Of a stretch of DNA of 64,000 bases, positions 34,758 through 43,965 are shown piece after piece; the stretch's first letter is position 1; every line of letters begins with the position of its first letter. Source of the DNA: Cochlodiniinecator piscidefendens. GTDB lineage: Bacteria; Pseudomonadota; Alphaproteobacteria; Rhodobacterales; Rhodobacteraceae. Where the stretch lies: positions 124,001 to 188,000 of the forward strand of contig NZ_JAAOIE010000003.1 of the NCBI RefSeq assembly GCF_011326755.1, written 5' to 3'. Below the pieces are notes generated by a model, which made no database searches, was not told the DNA's origin, and saw only the letters and a program-made list of their open reading frames with translations. Both the position numbers and the translations under genes were made by a program.

Positions 34758-35717
34758 ATGGAATTCCTAAGTAAGATATTCGTCGATCCCTTCGTGGACA
34801 TGGTCGCCTATCCAGATTTCTTTTTGCAGGTTTTGTGGGAAGGTTTGGTTTCTGGGATACTTTATTCTCTCATCGCGCTGGGCTTCGTTCTCATTTTCCG
34901 CTCAAGCCGGATTTTTAACTTCGCTCAAGGTATCATGGTTGTTTTCGCGGCCCTGACATTGGTCGGCTTACATGAAATGGGCGTTCCGGCATGGGTGTCC
35001 GTTGCATTGACGCTTGTCGTCATGTTTGGGCTCGCCTTTACAATCGAACGCGTGGTTTTGCGCCCGCTTGTGGGGCAGCCAGACATTATTCTGTTTATGG
35101 CAACGATCGGGATCACATTGTTTCTGATTGGGTTTGGTGAATTGATCTTTGGCGGCGAAACCAAGGTGATGATCACTGAGCAGCTGGGCATCCCCACCGG
35201 ACGTATGCGCCTAGATGTGTTTGACGGCTATATCTCGCTCGAAGAAAAAGACCTTACTGCAGTCGCCGCAGCGGGCACTTTGGTGGTTGGACTTCTGATT
35301 TTCCTTAACAAAACTCGTATGGGCCGCGCTATTCGCGCCTTGGGCGATGACCACCAAGCAGCTTTGTCTGTTGGGATTTCATTGCAAACGATCTGGGTGT
35401 TGGTGTGGTTCGTTGCAGGCATTATCGCACTTGTAACCGGGATCGCATGGGGCGCACGGGCGAACGTGTCATTCGCACTTGAAATCATAGCTTATAAGGC
35501 GTTGCCAGTGCTGATGCTCGGCGGGTTGGAGTCTATTTCCGGTGCTATCATCGGCGGTCTCGCAATCGGCCTATTGGAAAAACTGTTTGAGCTTTACTGG
35601 GGCCAGCCTTTGCTGGGGGGTAACACTGAAACGTGGTTTGCCTACGTCCTTGCGCTCATTGTGCTGCTGTTCCGTCCTCAAGGCCTTTTTGGCGAAAAAA
35701 TCATCGAACGGGTGTAA
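34758..35717 (+). CDS. Branched-chain-type ABC transporter permease (LivH-like)
   Basis: 319 aa, about eight membrane segments. GILYSLIALGFVLIFRSSRIFNFAQG is the LivH N-terminal hallmark, and MGRAIRALGDDHQAALSVGI is the cytoplasmic EAA-like loop that contacts the ATPases. Start ATG at 34758 follows GGGGGAAAGAA. It is followed 3 bp downstream by the second permease. Confidence 0.93.
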   Translation: MEFLSKIFVDPFVDMVAYPDFFLQVLWEGLVSGILYSLIALGFVLIFRSSRIFNFAQGIMVVFAALTLVGLHEMGVPAWVSVALTLVVMFGLAFTIERVVLRPLVGQPDIILFMATIGITLFLIGFGELIFGGETKVMITEQLGIPTGRMRLDVFDGYISLEEKDLTAVAAAGTLVVGLLIFLNKTRMGRAIRALGDDHQAALSVGISLQTIWVLVWFVAGIIALVTGIAWGARANVSFALEIIAYKALPVLMLGGLESISGAIIGGLAIGLLEKLFELYWGQPLLGGNTETWFAYVLALIVLLFRPQGLFGEKIIERV

Positions 35718-35720
35718 GAA

Positions 35721-36797
35721 ATGCTTTATCGGACCGCAGGCCAATTCAAGACCTCGTACAAAAAAGATCAGGCGCTTTTCCCTGTTAGGCAAGATGCCAC
35801 ATTGCTGGCGCTTATCCTCGGGCTGGCATGGATTGTATTTCCCTTTATGGCGAGCGAATTCGCCTTTCAAACATTACTTATCCCAGTGCTTGTTTATTCG
35901 CTGGCGGCTCTTGGGTTGAATATTTTGACCGGTTTTGCGGGGCAACTTAGTCTTGGAACCGGTGCATTCATGGGGGTCGGGGCTTATGCCTGCTATAAGA
36001 TGATCACCATCTTTCCTGAGATGAATTTGATCGTTGCGGTTTTGCTCTCAGGCTTCTTCTCTTCCATAGTTGGTGTTGCTTTTGGCTTGCCCTCACTGCG
36101 GATCAAAGGGTTCTACCTCGCGATCGCGACCTTAGCCGCACAGTTTTTCCTTGTTTGGATGTTTGAAAAGGTTGGCTGGCTTTATAATTATTCCAATACA
36201 GGCGCTATTCAGGTCCCAAATATCGATATGTTCGGGGTGGCTGTTGCGGGGCCTCTGGCATCATCCGTAACCAAATATTACTTTGTGCTGTTCATTGTCA
36301 CAGTGGTTACGGTTGTAATGATCAACCTCACACGAGGCACACAAGGTCGTATTTGGAAAGCAACACGCGACATGGATATTGCGGCTGAGTTGATCGGCAT
36401 CAACTTGCTAAAATCTAAACTCACAGCCTTTGCCGTATCGTCTTATGTCGTTGGAGTTTCAGGGGCGCTGTTTGTGTTCCTTTGGCGCGGGGCAGCTGAA
36501 CCGAACCTCTTTGATATTTCGCTAAGCTTTCGTGTGTTGTTTATTGCGATCATTGGTGGGCTCGGCTCAATTATGGGTAATTTTTTGGGCGCGATCCTGA
36601 TTGTGGCTCTACCTGTCGTACTCAATATTTTGCCGGAATTGTTTGGCATTGAGATCGCTTCAGCAACTGTAGAACATCTGAATATTATGATTATCGGATC
36701 GTTGATTATCTTTTTCTTAATCATTGAGCCGCACGGCTTAGCGCGCCTTTGGGCGCTGATCCGTGAGAAACTTATTATATGGCCGTTCCCGCATTAA
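35721..36797 (+). CDS. Branched-chain-type ABC transporter permease (LivM-like)
   Basis: 358 aa. LivM-type motif AALGLNILTGFAGQLSLGTGAFMGVGAY, and the coupling loop GRIWKATRDMDIAAELIGINLLKSKLTAFAVSS. About ten hydrophobic segments. Forms the channel together with the LivH-like subunit. Confidence 0.93.
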   Translation: MLYRTAGQFKTSYKKDQALFPVRQDATLLALILGLAWIVFPFMASEFAFQTLLIPVLVYSLAALGLNILTGFAGQLSLGTGAFMGVGAYACYKMITIFPEMNLIVAVLLSGFFSSIVGVAFGLPSLRIKGFYLAIATLAAQFFLVWMFEKVGWLYNYSNTGAIQVPNIDMFGVAVAGPLASSVTKYYFVLFIVTVVTVVMINLTRGTQGRIWKATRDMDIAAELIGINLLKSKLTAFAVSSYVVGVSGALFVFLWRGAAEPNLFDISLSFRVLFIAIIGGLGSIMGNFLGAILIVALPVVLNILPELFGIEIASATVEHLNIMIIGSLIIFFLIIEPHGLARLWALIREKLIIWPFPH

Positions 36798-36858
36798 TGC
36801 GGGGCCGACCCAAGAGACAAAAAGCCAAAAGAAGAACGATTTCCATGGGAGGAAAAAG

Positions 36859-38157
36859 ATGAATAAGTTTGTGAAAATTGCAGCAGCAACCGCGATAGCG
36901 ATGTCTGGTGCAACCGCTGTTATGGCGCAGGACGAAGGATTGTATATCCCCAATCTTTCATATCGTACTGGCCCATTTGCCTCTACCGGTATTCCGCTTA
37001 TGAATGGTCAGCGTGATTACGTTGCTATGCTGAACGCGCGTGATGGCGGGTTGAATGGTGTGCATCTCGAATTTGACGAATGCGAAACCGGCTATTCCAC
37101 TGAAAAAGGCGTTGAATGCTATGAGGCGACCAAAGACCAAGCGATCGTAACGCAGCCTTGGTCAACCGGTATTACACTTCAGGTTCTGCCACGCACAAAC
37201 GTGGACGAAATCCCAATCCTTGCGCCAGGGTACGGCTTTTCCGCCATGGGCGATGGCTCTGTTTTCCAGTGGGGCTTTAACATGCCTTCCTCTTACTGGG
37301 ATGGCGCATCTATGATCTTGAATGAGATTTCAGGTGGGGATCTGTCATCACTTGCAGGTCAAAAAATTGCGTTCCTGCATCTGGATCACCCTTATGGTAA
37401 AGAGCCGCTTCCGTTCTTAGAAGCTATGGCCGAAGCAAACGGGTTTGAGCTTTTGCCAATCCCCGTGGGCCTGTCTGAAATGCAAAACCAAGCCTCGCAG
37501 TGGTTGCAAATCCGCCGTGAACGTCCCGACTACGTCGTGATGTGGGGTTGGGGCGCGATGAACGCGGGTGCGATTTCAGAAGCTGTTAAAACCGGCTACC
37601 CAATGGATCAATTTGTTGGCGTTTGGTGGTCTGGTCATGATGCTGATTTGGCTGCTGTTGGCGCTGATGGTACAGGGTACCGTTCAATCAGCTGGTCTGC
37701 TCCTCAGCCTGATGCACCTGTGATGGCAGCTGTGCGTGAACATGTGTTCGAAGCTGGCAACTCCTTGGCCTCGGAAGAAGAGCTAAACTCTGTTTTCTAT
37801 CAGCGTGGTTTGGTTATTTCGATGATCCTGACCGAAGGTATTGCTGCAGCTCAGGACCATTTTGGGTCGGCTACAATTGACGCAGCGCAACTGCGTTGGG
37901 GTTTGGAAAACGTTAATATCACTGATGAACGTCTCGCTGAGTTGGGCATGTCCGGGATGGTCGCGCCATTCGCTACATCCTGTTCTGACCACACAGGTCA
38001 TTCAGGTGGCTGGATGCTGCGTTGGGATGGTGATTCATTTGAAGTTGATTCTGATCACTTGTCTCCTGACAGCGAAACCATTCGTGCGCTTGAAGTGTCG
38101 GCAGCTGCTGAATACGCGGCGGCCAATGCACCTTGGCCCACAGCTTCCTGCGAATAA
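36859..38157 (+). CDS. ABC transporter substrate-binding protein (Liv type)
   Basis: 432 aa. Start ATG at 36859 follows GGGAGGAAAAAG; the longer frame from 36763 is not used. Signal peptide KFVKIAAATAIAMSGATAVMAQ, cleaved near residue 22. The mature part has YRTGPFASTGIPLMNGQRDY, in the position of the ligand-binding serine/threonine loop of Peripla_BP_6 proteins, and TQPWSTGITLQVLP. Periplasmic. A strong hairpin follows it, before the second ATPase gene. Confidence 0.92.
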   Translation: MNKFVKIAAATAIAMSGATAVMAQDEGLYIPNLSYRTGPFASTGIPLMNGQRDYVAMLNARDGGLNGVHLEFDECETGYSTEKGVECYEATKDQAIVTQPWSTGITLQVLPRTNVDEIPILAPGYGFSAMGDGSVFQWGFNMPSSYWDGASMILNEISGGDLSSLAGQKIAFLHLDHPYGKEPLPFLEAMAEANGFELLPIPVGLSEMQNQASQWLQIRRERPDYVVMWGWGAMNAGAISEAVKTGYPMDQFVGVWWSGHDADLAAVGADGTGYRSISWSAPQPDAPVMAAVREHVFEAGNSLASEEELNSVFYQRGLVISMILTEGIAAAQDHFGSATIDAAQLRWGLENVNITDERLAELGMSGMVAPFATSCSDHTGHSGGWMLRWDGDSFEVDSDHLSPDSETIRALEVSAAAEYAAANAPWPTASCE

Positions 38158-38172
38158 TCGCGGATCGAAATG

Positions 38173-38199
38173 GGTTCCGGCAAGTGTTTTGCCGGAACC
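38173..38199 (+). terminator. Intercistronic hairpin downstream of the Liv substrate-binding protein gene
   Basis: Perfect 11-bp stem GGTTCCGGCAA (38173-38183) and TTGCCGGAACC (38189-38199), GTGTT loop, followed by TTTA only. Weak as a terminator; more likely it protects the 3' end of the binding-protein mRNA or lets part of the transcription stop there, so the binding protein is made in excess over the downstream genes. Confidence 0.6.
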
Positions 38200-38223
38200 T
38201 TTACTGACTAATTCTATGGGACA

Positions 38224-39054
38224 ATGACCATGTTCGACGCCGCCAAGACCGAAGAAACGCTTCTCGAGGTCAATAATATCGAGGTGATCTATAACCACGT
38301 GATCCTTGTTCTCAAAGGCGTGAGCCTCTCTGTCCCGAAAGGCGGGATTACCGCGTTATTGGGCGGGAACGGCGCGGGTAAAACCACGACACTTAAGGCG
38401 ATTTCAAACCTTCTGCATTCAGAACGCGGTGAAGTAACCAAAGGTGCGATTTCTTACAAAGGCGCTGAGATTCAAGATTTGAATCCCGCTGAGTTGGTTC
38501 GCAAGGGCGTCATCCAAGTGATGGAAGGCCGCCACTGTTTTGAACACTTATCAATCGAGGACAACCTTCTGTCAGGTGCATATACCCGGCGCGATGGTAA
38601 GGGCGCGATCGAAGCCGATCTTGAGATGGTTTACAACTATTTCCCCCGTCTAAAAGAACGTCGCAAATCCCAAGCGGGATACACATCCGGAGGGGAGCAG
38701 CAAATGTGCGCAATTGGGCGGGCTTTGATGTCTCGACCGGAGTGCATTTTGCTCGATGAACCATCAATGGGTTTGGCACCGCAGTTGGTTGAGCAAATTT
38801 TTGAGATTGTAAAATCTGTGAACGAAGGGGAAGGCGTTACATTCCTTTTGGCTGAACAAAACACCAACGTCGCCCTACGGTTTGCGCATTACGGATACAT
38901 TTTAGAATCTGGTCGTGTGGTGATGGATGGCCTTGCTGCTGATCTACGCGAAAACCCAGATGTAAAAGAGTTTTACCTTGGTATGTCAGATGACGGGCGC
39001 AAAAGCTTTCGTGATGTACGATCTTATCGCCGCCGCAAGCGGTGGTTGAGTTAA
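38224..39054 (+). CDS. Branched-chain-type ABC transporter ATPase (LivF-like)
   Basis: 276 aa. Walker A GGNGAGKTTTLKAISNLL, Q-loop VIQVMEGRHCFEHLSIEDNL, signature YTSGGEQQMCAIGRALMSRP, Walker B ILLDEPSMGLAP and LLAEQNTNVAL, all LivF features. Pairs with the LivG-like ATPase at 33923. It is followed 16 bp later by a PaaK-like ligase gene. Confidence 0.93.
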   Translation: MTMFDAAKTEETLLEVNNIEVIYNHVILVLKGVSLSVPKGGITALLGGNGAGKTTTLKAISNLLHSERGEVTKGAISYKGAEIQDLNPAELVRKGVIQVMEGRHCFEHLSIEDNLLSGAYTRRDGKGAIEADLEMVYNYFPRLKERRKSQAGYTSGGEQQMCAIGRALMSRPECILLDEPSMGLAPQLVEQIFEIVKSVNEGEGVTFLLAEQNTNVALRFAHYGYILESGRVVMDGLAADLRENPDVKEFYLGMSDDGRKSFRDVRSYRRRKRWLS

Positions 39055-39070
39055 GGGTCGAGGAACTGAT

Positions 39071-40267
39071 ATGACCTATTTTGATACACTAGAATGCCGT
39101 TCGGCGGACGAACGCGAAGCATCCCAGTTGGAGGCGTTGCAAACACAAATTCGCCACGCTCGTGCTGTAGAAGGGGCTTGTCAGCTTCGAGGTCCGGATC
39201 TCTCGACACTATCTGACTTGGCGCAGTATCCGGTTCTTCGGAAATCAGACCTTAGTAAATGGCAGGCAGAAAATCCACCTTTCGGAGGCTTTGGAGTAAA
39301 GAAGCCGGCCCATATTTTTCAATCCCCAGGCCCGATTTATGAGCCGGGCGGTGTTAGTCACGATTGGTGGCGCATGGGGCGGTTTTTACATGCCTGTGGT
39401 ATCGGCGAAGATGATATTGTGCAAAACTGTTTTGGCTACCATCTAACGCCAGCTGGAATGATCTTTGAAAATGGTGCTCGCGCTGTGGGTGCCTCGGTAT
39501 TGCCCGCGGGTACTGGGCAAACTGAGCTACAAGTGCGCGCGGCCAAAGATATCGGAACCACGGCCTATGCCGGGACGCCAGATTATCTAAAGGTGATTTT
39601 GGATCATGCTGATTCCTCGGGAACCGAATTGAAGATAACTAAAGCTGCTGTTGGGGGCGGAGCGCTATTCCCATCACTGCGACAGGAATATGCAGATCGC
39701 GGGATTGCATGTCTTCAATGCTATGCGACGGCTGATCTGGGAAATATCGCATATGAGACATCGGCGATGGATGGGATGATTATTGATGAAGGTGTGATCG
39801 TTGAAATCGTAACGCCCGGTACTGGTATCCCGGTCCCGCCCGGTGAAGTTGGCGAAGTTGTGGTGACGACCCTGAATCCCGACTATCCGCTCATCCGATT
39901 TGCGACAGGTGATTTATCCGCAGTTTTACCGGGGCAAAGCGCTTGTGGACGTACGAACATGCGTATCAAGGGGTGGATGGGGCGTGCCGACCAAACAACC
40001 AAAATCAAAGGTATGTTTGTGAGGCCTGAACAGGTTGCCGATTTTGTTGCCCAAAATGGGCAGGTTCAAAAAGCACGTGTCATTGCACGACGTGAGGGCG
40101 AAATGGATATGATGACGGTGCAGGTCGAAGCGAGCGAGGCCAATACTGAAACGCTTGAGGCCAGTGTGGTGCAACTATTAAAGTTGAAGGGCAAGATTGA
40201 GTTTGTCGCTCCGGGTGGTTTGCCAAATGACGGGAAGGTCATCGACGATCAACGCACCTATGATTAA
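39071..40267 (+). CDS. PaaK-like phenylacetate-CoA ligase family protein
   Basis: 398 aa, shorter than typical PaaK (about 430-440). It lacks the usual YxSSGTTG P-loop; the corresponding stretch reads FQSPGPIYEPGGVSHDWWRM. CYATADLGNIAYE and FATGDLSAVLPGQ match the adenylation A5 and A7 regions. The substrate is probably an aryl or hydrophobic acid brought in by the preceding transporter, and the altered P-loop may mean weak or non-canonical activity. Last gene of the operon; its terminator is at 40353-40381. Confidence 0.82.
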   Translation: MTYFDTLECRSADEREASQLEALQTQIRHARAVEGACQLRGPDLSTLSDLAQYPVLRKSDLSKWQAENPPFGGFGVKKPAHIFQSPGPIYEPGGVSHDWWRMGRFLHACGIGEDDIVQNCFGYHLTPAGMIFENGARAVGASVLPAGTGQTELQVRAAKDIGTTAYAGTPDYLKVILDHADSSGTELKITKAAVGGGALFPSLRQEYADRGIACLQCYATADLGNIAYETSAMDGMIIDEGVIVEIVTPGTGIPVPPGEVGEVVVTTLNPDYPLIRFATGDLSAVLPGQSACGRTNMRIKGWMGRADQTTKIKGMFVRPEQVADFVAQNGQVQKARVIARREGEMDMMTVQVEASEANTETLEASVVQLLKLKGKIEFVAPGGLPNDGKVIDDQRTYD

Positions 40268-40352
40268 TCCCCAAGTCCAGTGAGTGGGCGAACTTTATGC
40301 GCTGGTCTTTCGAGGCTGGCGCATTTTTTTGTCAAAATATTTTAATAGGCAC

Positions 40353-40381
40353 AAAAAAACCGCCTCGAAAGGCGGCTTTTT
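40353..40381. terminator. Bidirectional intrinsic terminator between the PaaK-like gene and rpmJ
   Basis: Stem CCGCCT (40360-40365) and AGGCGG (40370-40375) with loop CGAA, A7 on the left and T5 on the right. It stops the Liv operon on the plus strand and the L36 gene on the minus strand. Confidence 0.85.
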
Positions 40382-40402
40382 CGTATTATGCTCTGACGCT
40401 AA

Positions 40403-40528
40403 TTAGCCTTGACGGGCTTTAAAGCGAGGTTGTGTTTTGTTGATCACATAAACACGACCTTTACGGCGAACAACGCGGCAATCGCGATGACGGTTCTTGA
40501 GCGAACGGAGCGAGTTCCGGACTTTCAT
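40403..40528 (-). CDS. rpmJ: 50S ribosomal protein L36 (zinc-free type)
   Basis: A 41-codon gene. The protein begins [20 protein letters not shown] and ends with [16 protein letters not shown]. Only one Cys (residue 17) remains, so it is the zinc-independent (YkgO-like, C-minus) L36 form, the usual form in alphaproteobacteria. GAGGAGAAGG lies just before the ATG at 40528. It ends before the bidirectional terminator and is preceded by the tRNA-Val gene on the same strand. Confidence 0.95.
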   Translation of the reverse strand: MKVRNSLRSLKNRHRDCRVVRRKGRVYVINKTQPRFKARQG

Positions 40529-40598
40529 AGCCTTCTCCTCATGTCGCGGCGCGCGGGCGCCTGGGTTAACTTTATAGCCCCCTCATGGGGAAGTCAGA

Positions 40599-40673
40599 TG
40601 GTGGGCGATACAAGGATCGAACTTGTGACCCCTTCGATGTCAACGAAGTGCTCTACCGCTGAGCTAATCGCCC
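40599..40673 (-). tRNA. tRNA-Val (GAC)
   Basis: Cloverleaf on the minus strand: acceptor GGGCGAT/ATCGCCC, D arm with AGCTCAGCGGTAGAGC, anticodon stem CTTCG/CGAAG with loop TTGACAT, so anticodon GAC reading GTC and GTT (Val), T arm ending GTTCGATCC, discriminator A and an encoded CCA. 75 nt including CCA. Confidence 0.95.
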
Positions 40674-40820
40674 AATCTGACCTACTTAGCCCTAAGTCCC
40701 TAATAAAAGGAACGCGGAAAGGGCCGCGTCTGTGAGGGGTTCTATAAAAGGAGTCGAAGAAGGGATCAAGGGCTTTTGACAGTTTCATTTTCGATTATAG
40801 TCAAGAAAAGCAATTGGTGA

Positions 40821-41684
40821 ATGTTTATGCGCGCTTATGAGATTCTGGAACCTGCCAAAAGAACCACTTCAGTGGTGTTTGCATCGCCGCATAGTGGGCG
40901 CAACTACCCATGGACGTTCAAAAGGCGTTCAGTGTTGAATGAGCTGGCTTTGCGTTCTTCTGAAGATGCCTTTGTCGATTTGCTTTTTGATTCTGCGCCC
41001 AAATGCGGTGCTGTTTTTTTAACCGCGACTGCGCCTCGGGCATATTTGGATTTGAATCGCGCTGAAGAAGAACTTGATCCCGCATTGATCGAGGGCGCCT
41101 CTCGTAACATCATAAACCCGCGCATCGCTTCTGGGCTTGGTGTGATTCCCCGAGTTGTTGCAAACAGCCGCGCAATTTACCGGGGAAAGCTGTCGATGTC
41201 CGAAGTGAAGGACAGAATAGAAACAATCTGGCGACCCTATCACGCTGCATTAGAGGGCGTGTTGCAGGATAATTTGCGGCAATTTGGAAAAGCAATTTTG
41301 ATTGATTGCCATTCAATGCCGCATGAGGCCATCAGTATGCGCAATAAATCCGTTCGTTACACGCCTGAGGTGGTGCTTGGTGATCGATATGGTGCGGCAG
41401 CGGGTGAGGAATTGATGGACCGGGTTGAACAAATTTTTCAACATGCCGGATTGCAGGTTGCGCGAAACACGCCTTTCGCTGGTGCTTATGTTAGCCAGCA
41501 TTACGGGCGCCCTCACAAAAGGCAGCATGCAATTCAGATCGAAATTGATCGGGCTTTGTATCTGAATGAGGAAAAGATTGAACCGAACGAAAATTTTGGA
41601 GATTTCCGTCAATTGATGCGGCGTGTTACGGAAGAAATCGCTGAAATGGGCCGCGGGGCCAGCGTACCTTTGGCGGCAGAATAG
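40821..41684 (+). CDS. N-formylglutamate amidohydrolase family protein
   Basis: 287 aa. VVFASPHSGRNYP, AVFLTATAPRAYLDLNRAEEELDP, ILIDCHSMP and GAYVSQHYGRP are conserved zinc-amidohydrolase motifs of the HutG2/FGase family, which cleave N-formylglutamate to formate and glutamate at the end of one histidine pathway. No other hut gene is next to it. Two in-frame ATGs, at 40821 and 40827; neither has a clear Shine-Dalgarno sequence. Its stop directly abuts the stop of the convergent dinB gene. Confidence 0.88.
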   Translation: MFMRAYEILEPAKRTTSVVFASPHSGRNYPWTFKRRSVLNELALRSSEDAFVDLLFDSAPKCGAVFLTATAPRAYLDLNRAEEELDPALIEGASRNIINPRIASGLGVIPRVVANSRAIYRGKLSMSEVKDRIETIWRPYHAALEGVLQDNLRQFGKAILIDCHSMPHEAISMRNKSVRYTPEVVLGDRYGAAAGEELMDRVEQIFQHAGLQVARNTPFAGAYVSQHYGRPHKRQHAIQIEIDRALYLNEEKIEPNENFGDFRQLMRRVTEEIAEMGRGASVPLAAE

Positions 41685-42938
41685 CTATCGAAGTGATCTT
41701 CCTTTACTGATCGCGCCTTTGCCAAACTTCTGCCGAATAGAATCTGCTGCGCGTTCGACGTCTGCACGTTTCGCTGCATCTGGATCCAGTAGATCGCCGG
41801 AGCGGTCGGCATTGTCGGCGGGAATAAGGTCGCTTATTCCAACGCCGATCAAACGAAATGCACTGTCTTCGGATACTTGTTTCATGAGATCACGGGCGGT
41901 GCGATAAATTTTGTCAGTCATTTGCGTCGCGTCGCGCAGACTAATGCGCCGGGATAAGGCGGTAAAGTTGGCACGCTTTAGCTTTAACGTCACAACGCGT
42001 CCGGCAATGTCACGGGCCTTGGCCACATCCGAAACCTGTTCAGACAGTCGCCAGATGTACCCATCCAGAACAGCGCGATCTGTGATGTCGTCGGAAAAGG
42101 TGGTTTCTTTTGAGATGCTTTTTACAGGCGTGTTTGCAGAGACGCGTCTTTTATCTTGGCCACGTGCCAAATGCCAAAGCCGAAACCCCATCGGGCCAAA
42201 TCGCGCGATCAGGTCGTCTTGATCCCATCGTAGCAAATCGGAAAACGTGCGTATGCCGGCTTTCTCCAAACTCTCTTGGGCTGCTGGGCCAATTCCCCAA
42301 ATCAATCGCACGGGTTTGTTCTCTAGAAAATCGGCTGTGTCGTGTGCACCGATAATCGAAAAACCTCGCGGTTTATCAAGATCTGATGCGACTTTGGCGA
42401 GGAACTTATTGTGACTCAAGCCAATTGACCCGGTGATGCCTATTTCGTCTTTCATGCGTTTAACAAGCCGGGCCAACATAACAGCTGGCGGTGCACCGTG
42501 TAGTTTTTGGGTGCCGCCCAGATCCATAAACGCTTCATCAAGAGAGAGGGGTTCAACATCTGGGGTGAGTTCATCCATCATCGCCCGAACTTGCTTTGAC
42601 ACTTCAACATAGGCGCTCATGCGAGGGGGAAGAACGACGGCTTCGGGGCATTTCTTTAGGGCTTGAAACATAGGCATAGCTGACCGGACGCCTTTTAGGC
42701 GCGCAATATAGCAAGCAGTTGAAACCACCCCACGTTTACCACCGCCGATAATGAGGGGTTTGTCTTGCAGTTCAGGGTTGTCTCGTTTTTCAACCGAAGC
42801 ATAAAAGGCGTCACAATCCATATGCGCGATAGTCAGCGACATCAGTTCCGGATGTGACAAAACACGCGGACTGCGGCAGTGCGGGCAACGCACGGCAGGC
42901 AAGGTTTCTTTAAGACAATCGCGGCATAGGCTTGGCAT
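41685..42938 (-). CDS. dinB: DNA polymerase IV (Y family)
   Basis: 417 aa. A short N-terminal zinc-ribbon-like piece has Cys5, Cys8, Cys18 and Cys21 (CRDC and CPHC). Then the Y-family core follows: MDCDAFYASVE (Asp41 is the metal ligand), GVVSTACYIARLKGVRSAMP, and EPLSLDEAFMD, the second acidic pair. The little-finger domain is near 270-370. It makes error-prone translesion synthesis and may be SOS controlled; no clear LexA box was seen upstream. The Cys extension is common in Rhodobacteraceae. Confidence 0.92.
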   Translation of the reverse strand: MPSLCRDCLKETLPAVRCPHCRSPRVLSHPELMSLTIAHMDCDAFYASVEKRDNPELQDKPLIIGGGKRGVVSTACYIARLKGVRSAMPMFQALKKCPEAVVLPPRMSAYVEVSKQVRAMMDELTPDVEPLSLDEAFMDLGGTQKLHGAPPAVMLARLVKRMKDEIGITGSIGLSHNKFLAKVASDLDKPRGFSIIGAHDTADFLENKPVRLIWGIGPAAQESLEKAGIRTFSDLLRWDQDDLIARFGPMGFRLWHLARGQDKRRVSANTPVKSISKETTFSDDITDRAVLDGYIWRLSEQVSDVAKARDIAGRVVTLKLKRANFTALSRRISLRDATQMTDKIYRTARDLMKQVSEDSAFRLIGVGISDLIPADNADRSGDLLDPDAAKRADVERAADSIRQKFGKGAISKGRSLR

Positions 42939-43041
42939 TGTGCTAAAATACGTTGCAACGTGCTAAGAGACAATCCATCAGGGGGATAGCAAGACCAGTT
43001 TTCAACTTGTGCGCCTTTAAAGGTCAAGCCATGAGGCCTAA

Positions 43042-43965
43042 ATGAAGAGTATAAAACCAGAAAGTGATAATATGACTTTAGAACAATTGATTGATACCAT
43101 CCTCAACGGGAATCTCGTCCTGTTGCTTTTGGCTGCTTTTATTATTATCAGCATCTTTCTCGGGGTGCGCATTGTGCCGCAATCCGAAAAGTTTGTGGTC
43201 GAACGCTTTGGCCGACTCCGTTCTGTTCTTGGGCCAGGGATCAACTTTGTGATCCCGTTTTTGGACCGCGTACGCCATAAAATTTCAGTACTTGAGCGCC
43301 AGCTGCCAACAGCGCATCAGGATGCAATCACCTCTGACAATGTTCTGGTTCAGGTTGAAACCAGTGTTTTCTACCGCATTATCGAGCCAGAAAAGACAGT
43401 TTACCGAATTCGCGATGTGGATGCCGCAATCGCCACAACTGTCGCAGGTATCGTGCGTTCAGGTATCGGTGAAATGGAACTGGATGAGGTTCAATCAAAC
43501 CGCCAGCATCTGATTTCTCGGATCAAAACCCAAGTTGCTGACGCCGTGGATGATTGGGGAATCGAAGTTACACGTGCTGAAATTTTGGACGTTAATCTGG
43601 ATCAGGCTACACGCGATGCAATGTTGCAGCAATTGAACGCTGAACGTGCCCGTCGCGCCCAAGTCACCGAAGCCGAAGGCACCAAACGCGCTGTTGAGCT
43701 AAACGCTGAAGCAGAGTTGTATGCAGCGGAACAATTGGCCAAAGCGCGACGCATCGGCGCTGACGCTGAGGCTTATGCAACGCAGGTTGTTGCGGCGGCT
43801 ATTAAGGAAAATGGTATCGAAGCAGCACAGTATCAGGTTGCGCTTAAGCAAGTCGAAGCCCTGGTTGCTGTTGGGCAAGGTGAAGGTAAACAAACCGTAT
43901 TGCTTCCGGCAAACGCTCTTGATGTATTTGGGGATGCGTTCAAAATGCTGAAGGGAGGAAAATAA
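43042..43965 (+). CDS. SPFH/Band 7 stomatin-like membrane protein
   Basis: 307 aa. One N-terminal membrane span (LVLLLLAAFIIISIFLGV) followed by a SPFH domain: VPQSEKFVVERFGRL, GINFVIPFLDRV, QDAITSDNVLVQVETSVFYRI. Then comes a coiled coil rich in Ala and Glu (about 190-260). Resembles QmcA. Starts at 43042 or at an inner ATG (43072); the ribosome sites do not settle this. The last base of its stop is the first of the NfeD-like start (TAATG), so the two are coupled. Confidence 0.9.
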   Translation: MKSIKPESDNMTLEQLIDTILNGNLVLLLLAAFIIISIFLGVRIVPQSEKFVVERFGRLRSVLGPGINFVIPFLDRVRHKISVLERQLPTAHQDAITSDNVLVQVETSVFYRIIEPEKTVYRIRDVDAAIATTVAGIVRSGIGEMELDEVQSNRQHLISRIKTQVADAVDDWGIEVTRAEILDVNLDQATRDAMLQQLNAERARRAQVTEAEGTKRAVELNAEAELYAAEQLAKARRIGADAEAYATQVVAAAIKENGIEAAQYQVALKQVEALVAVGQGEGKQTVLLPANALDVFGDAFKMLKGGK

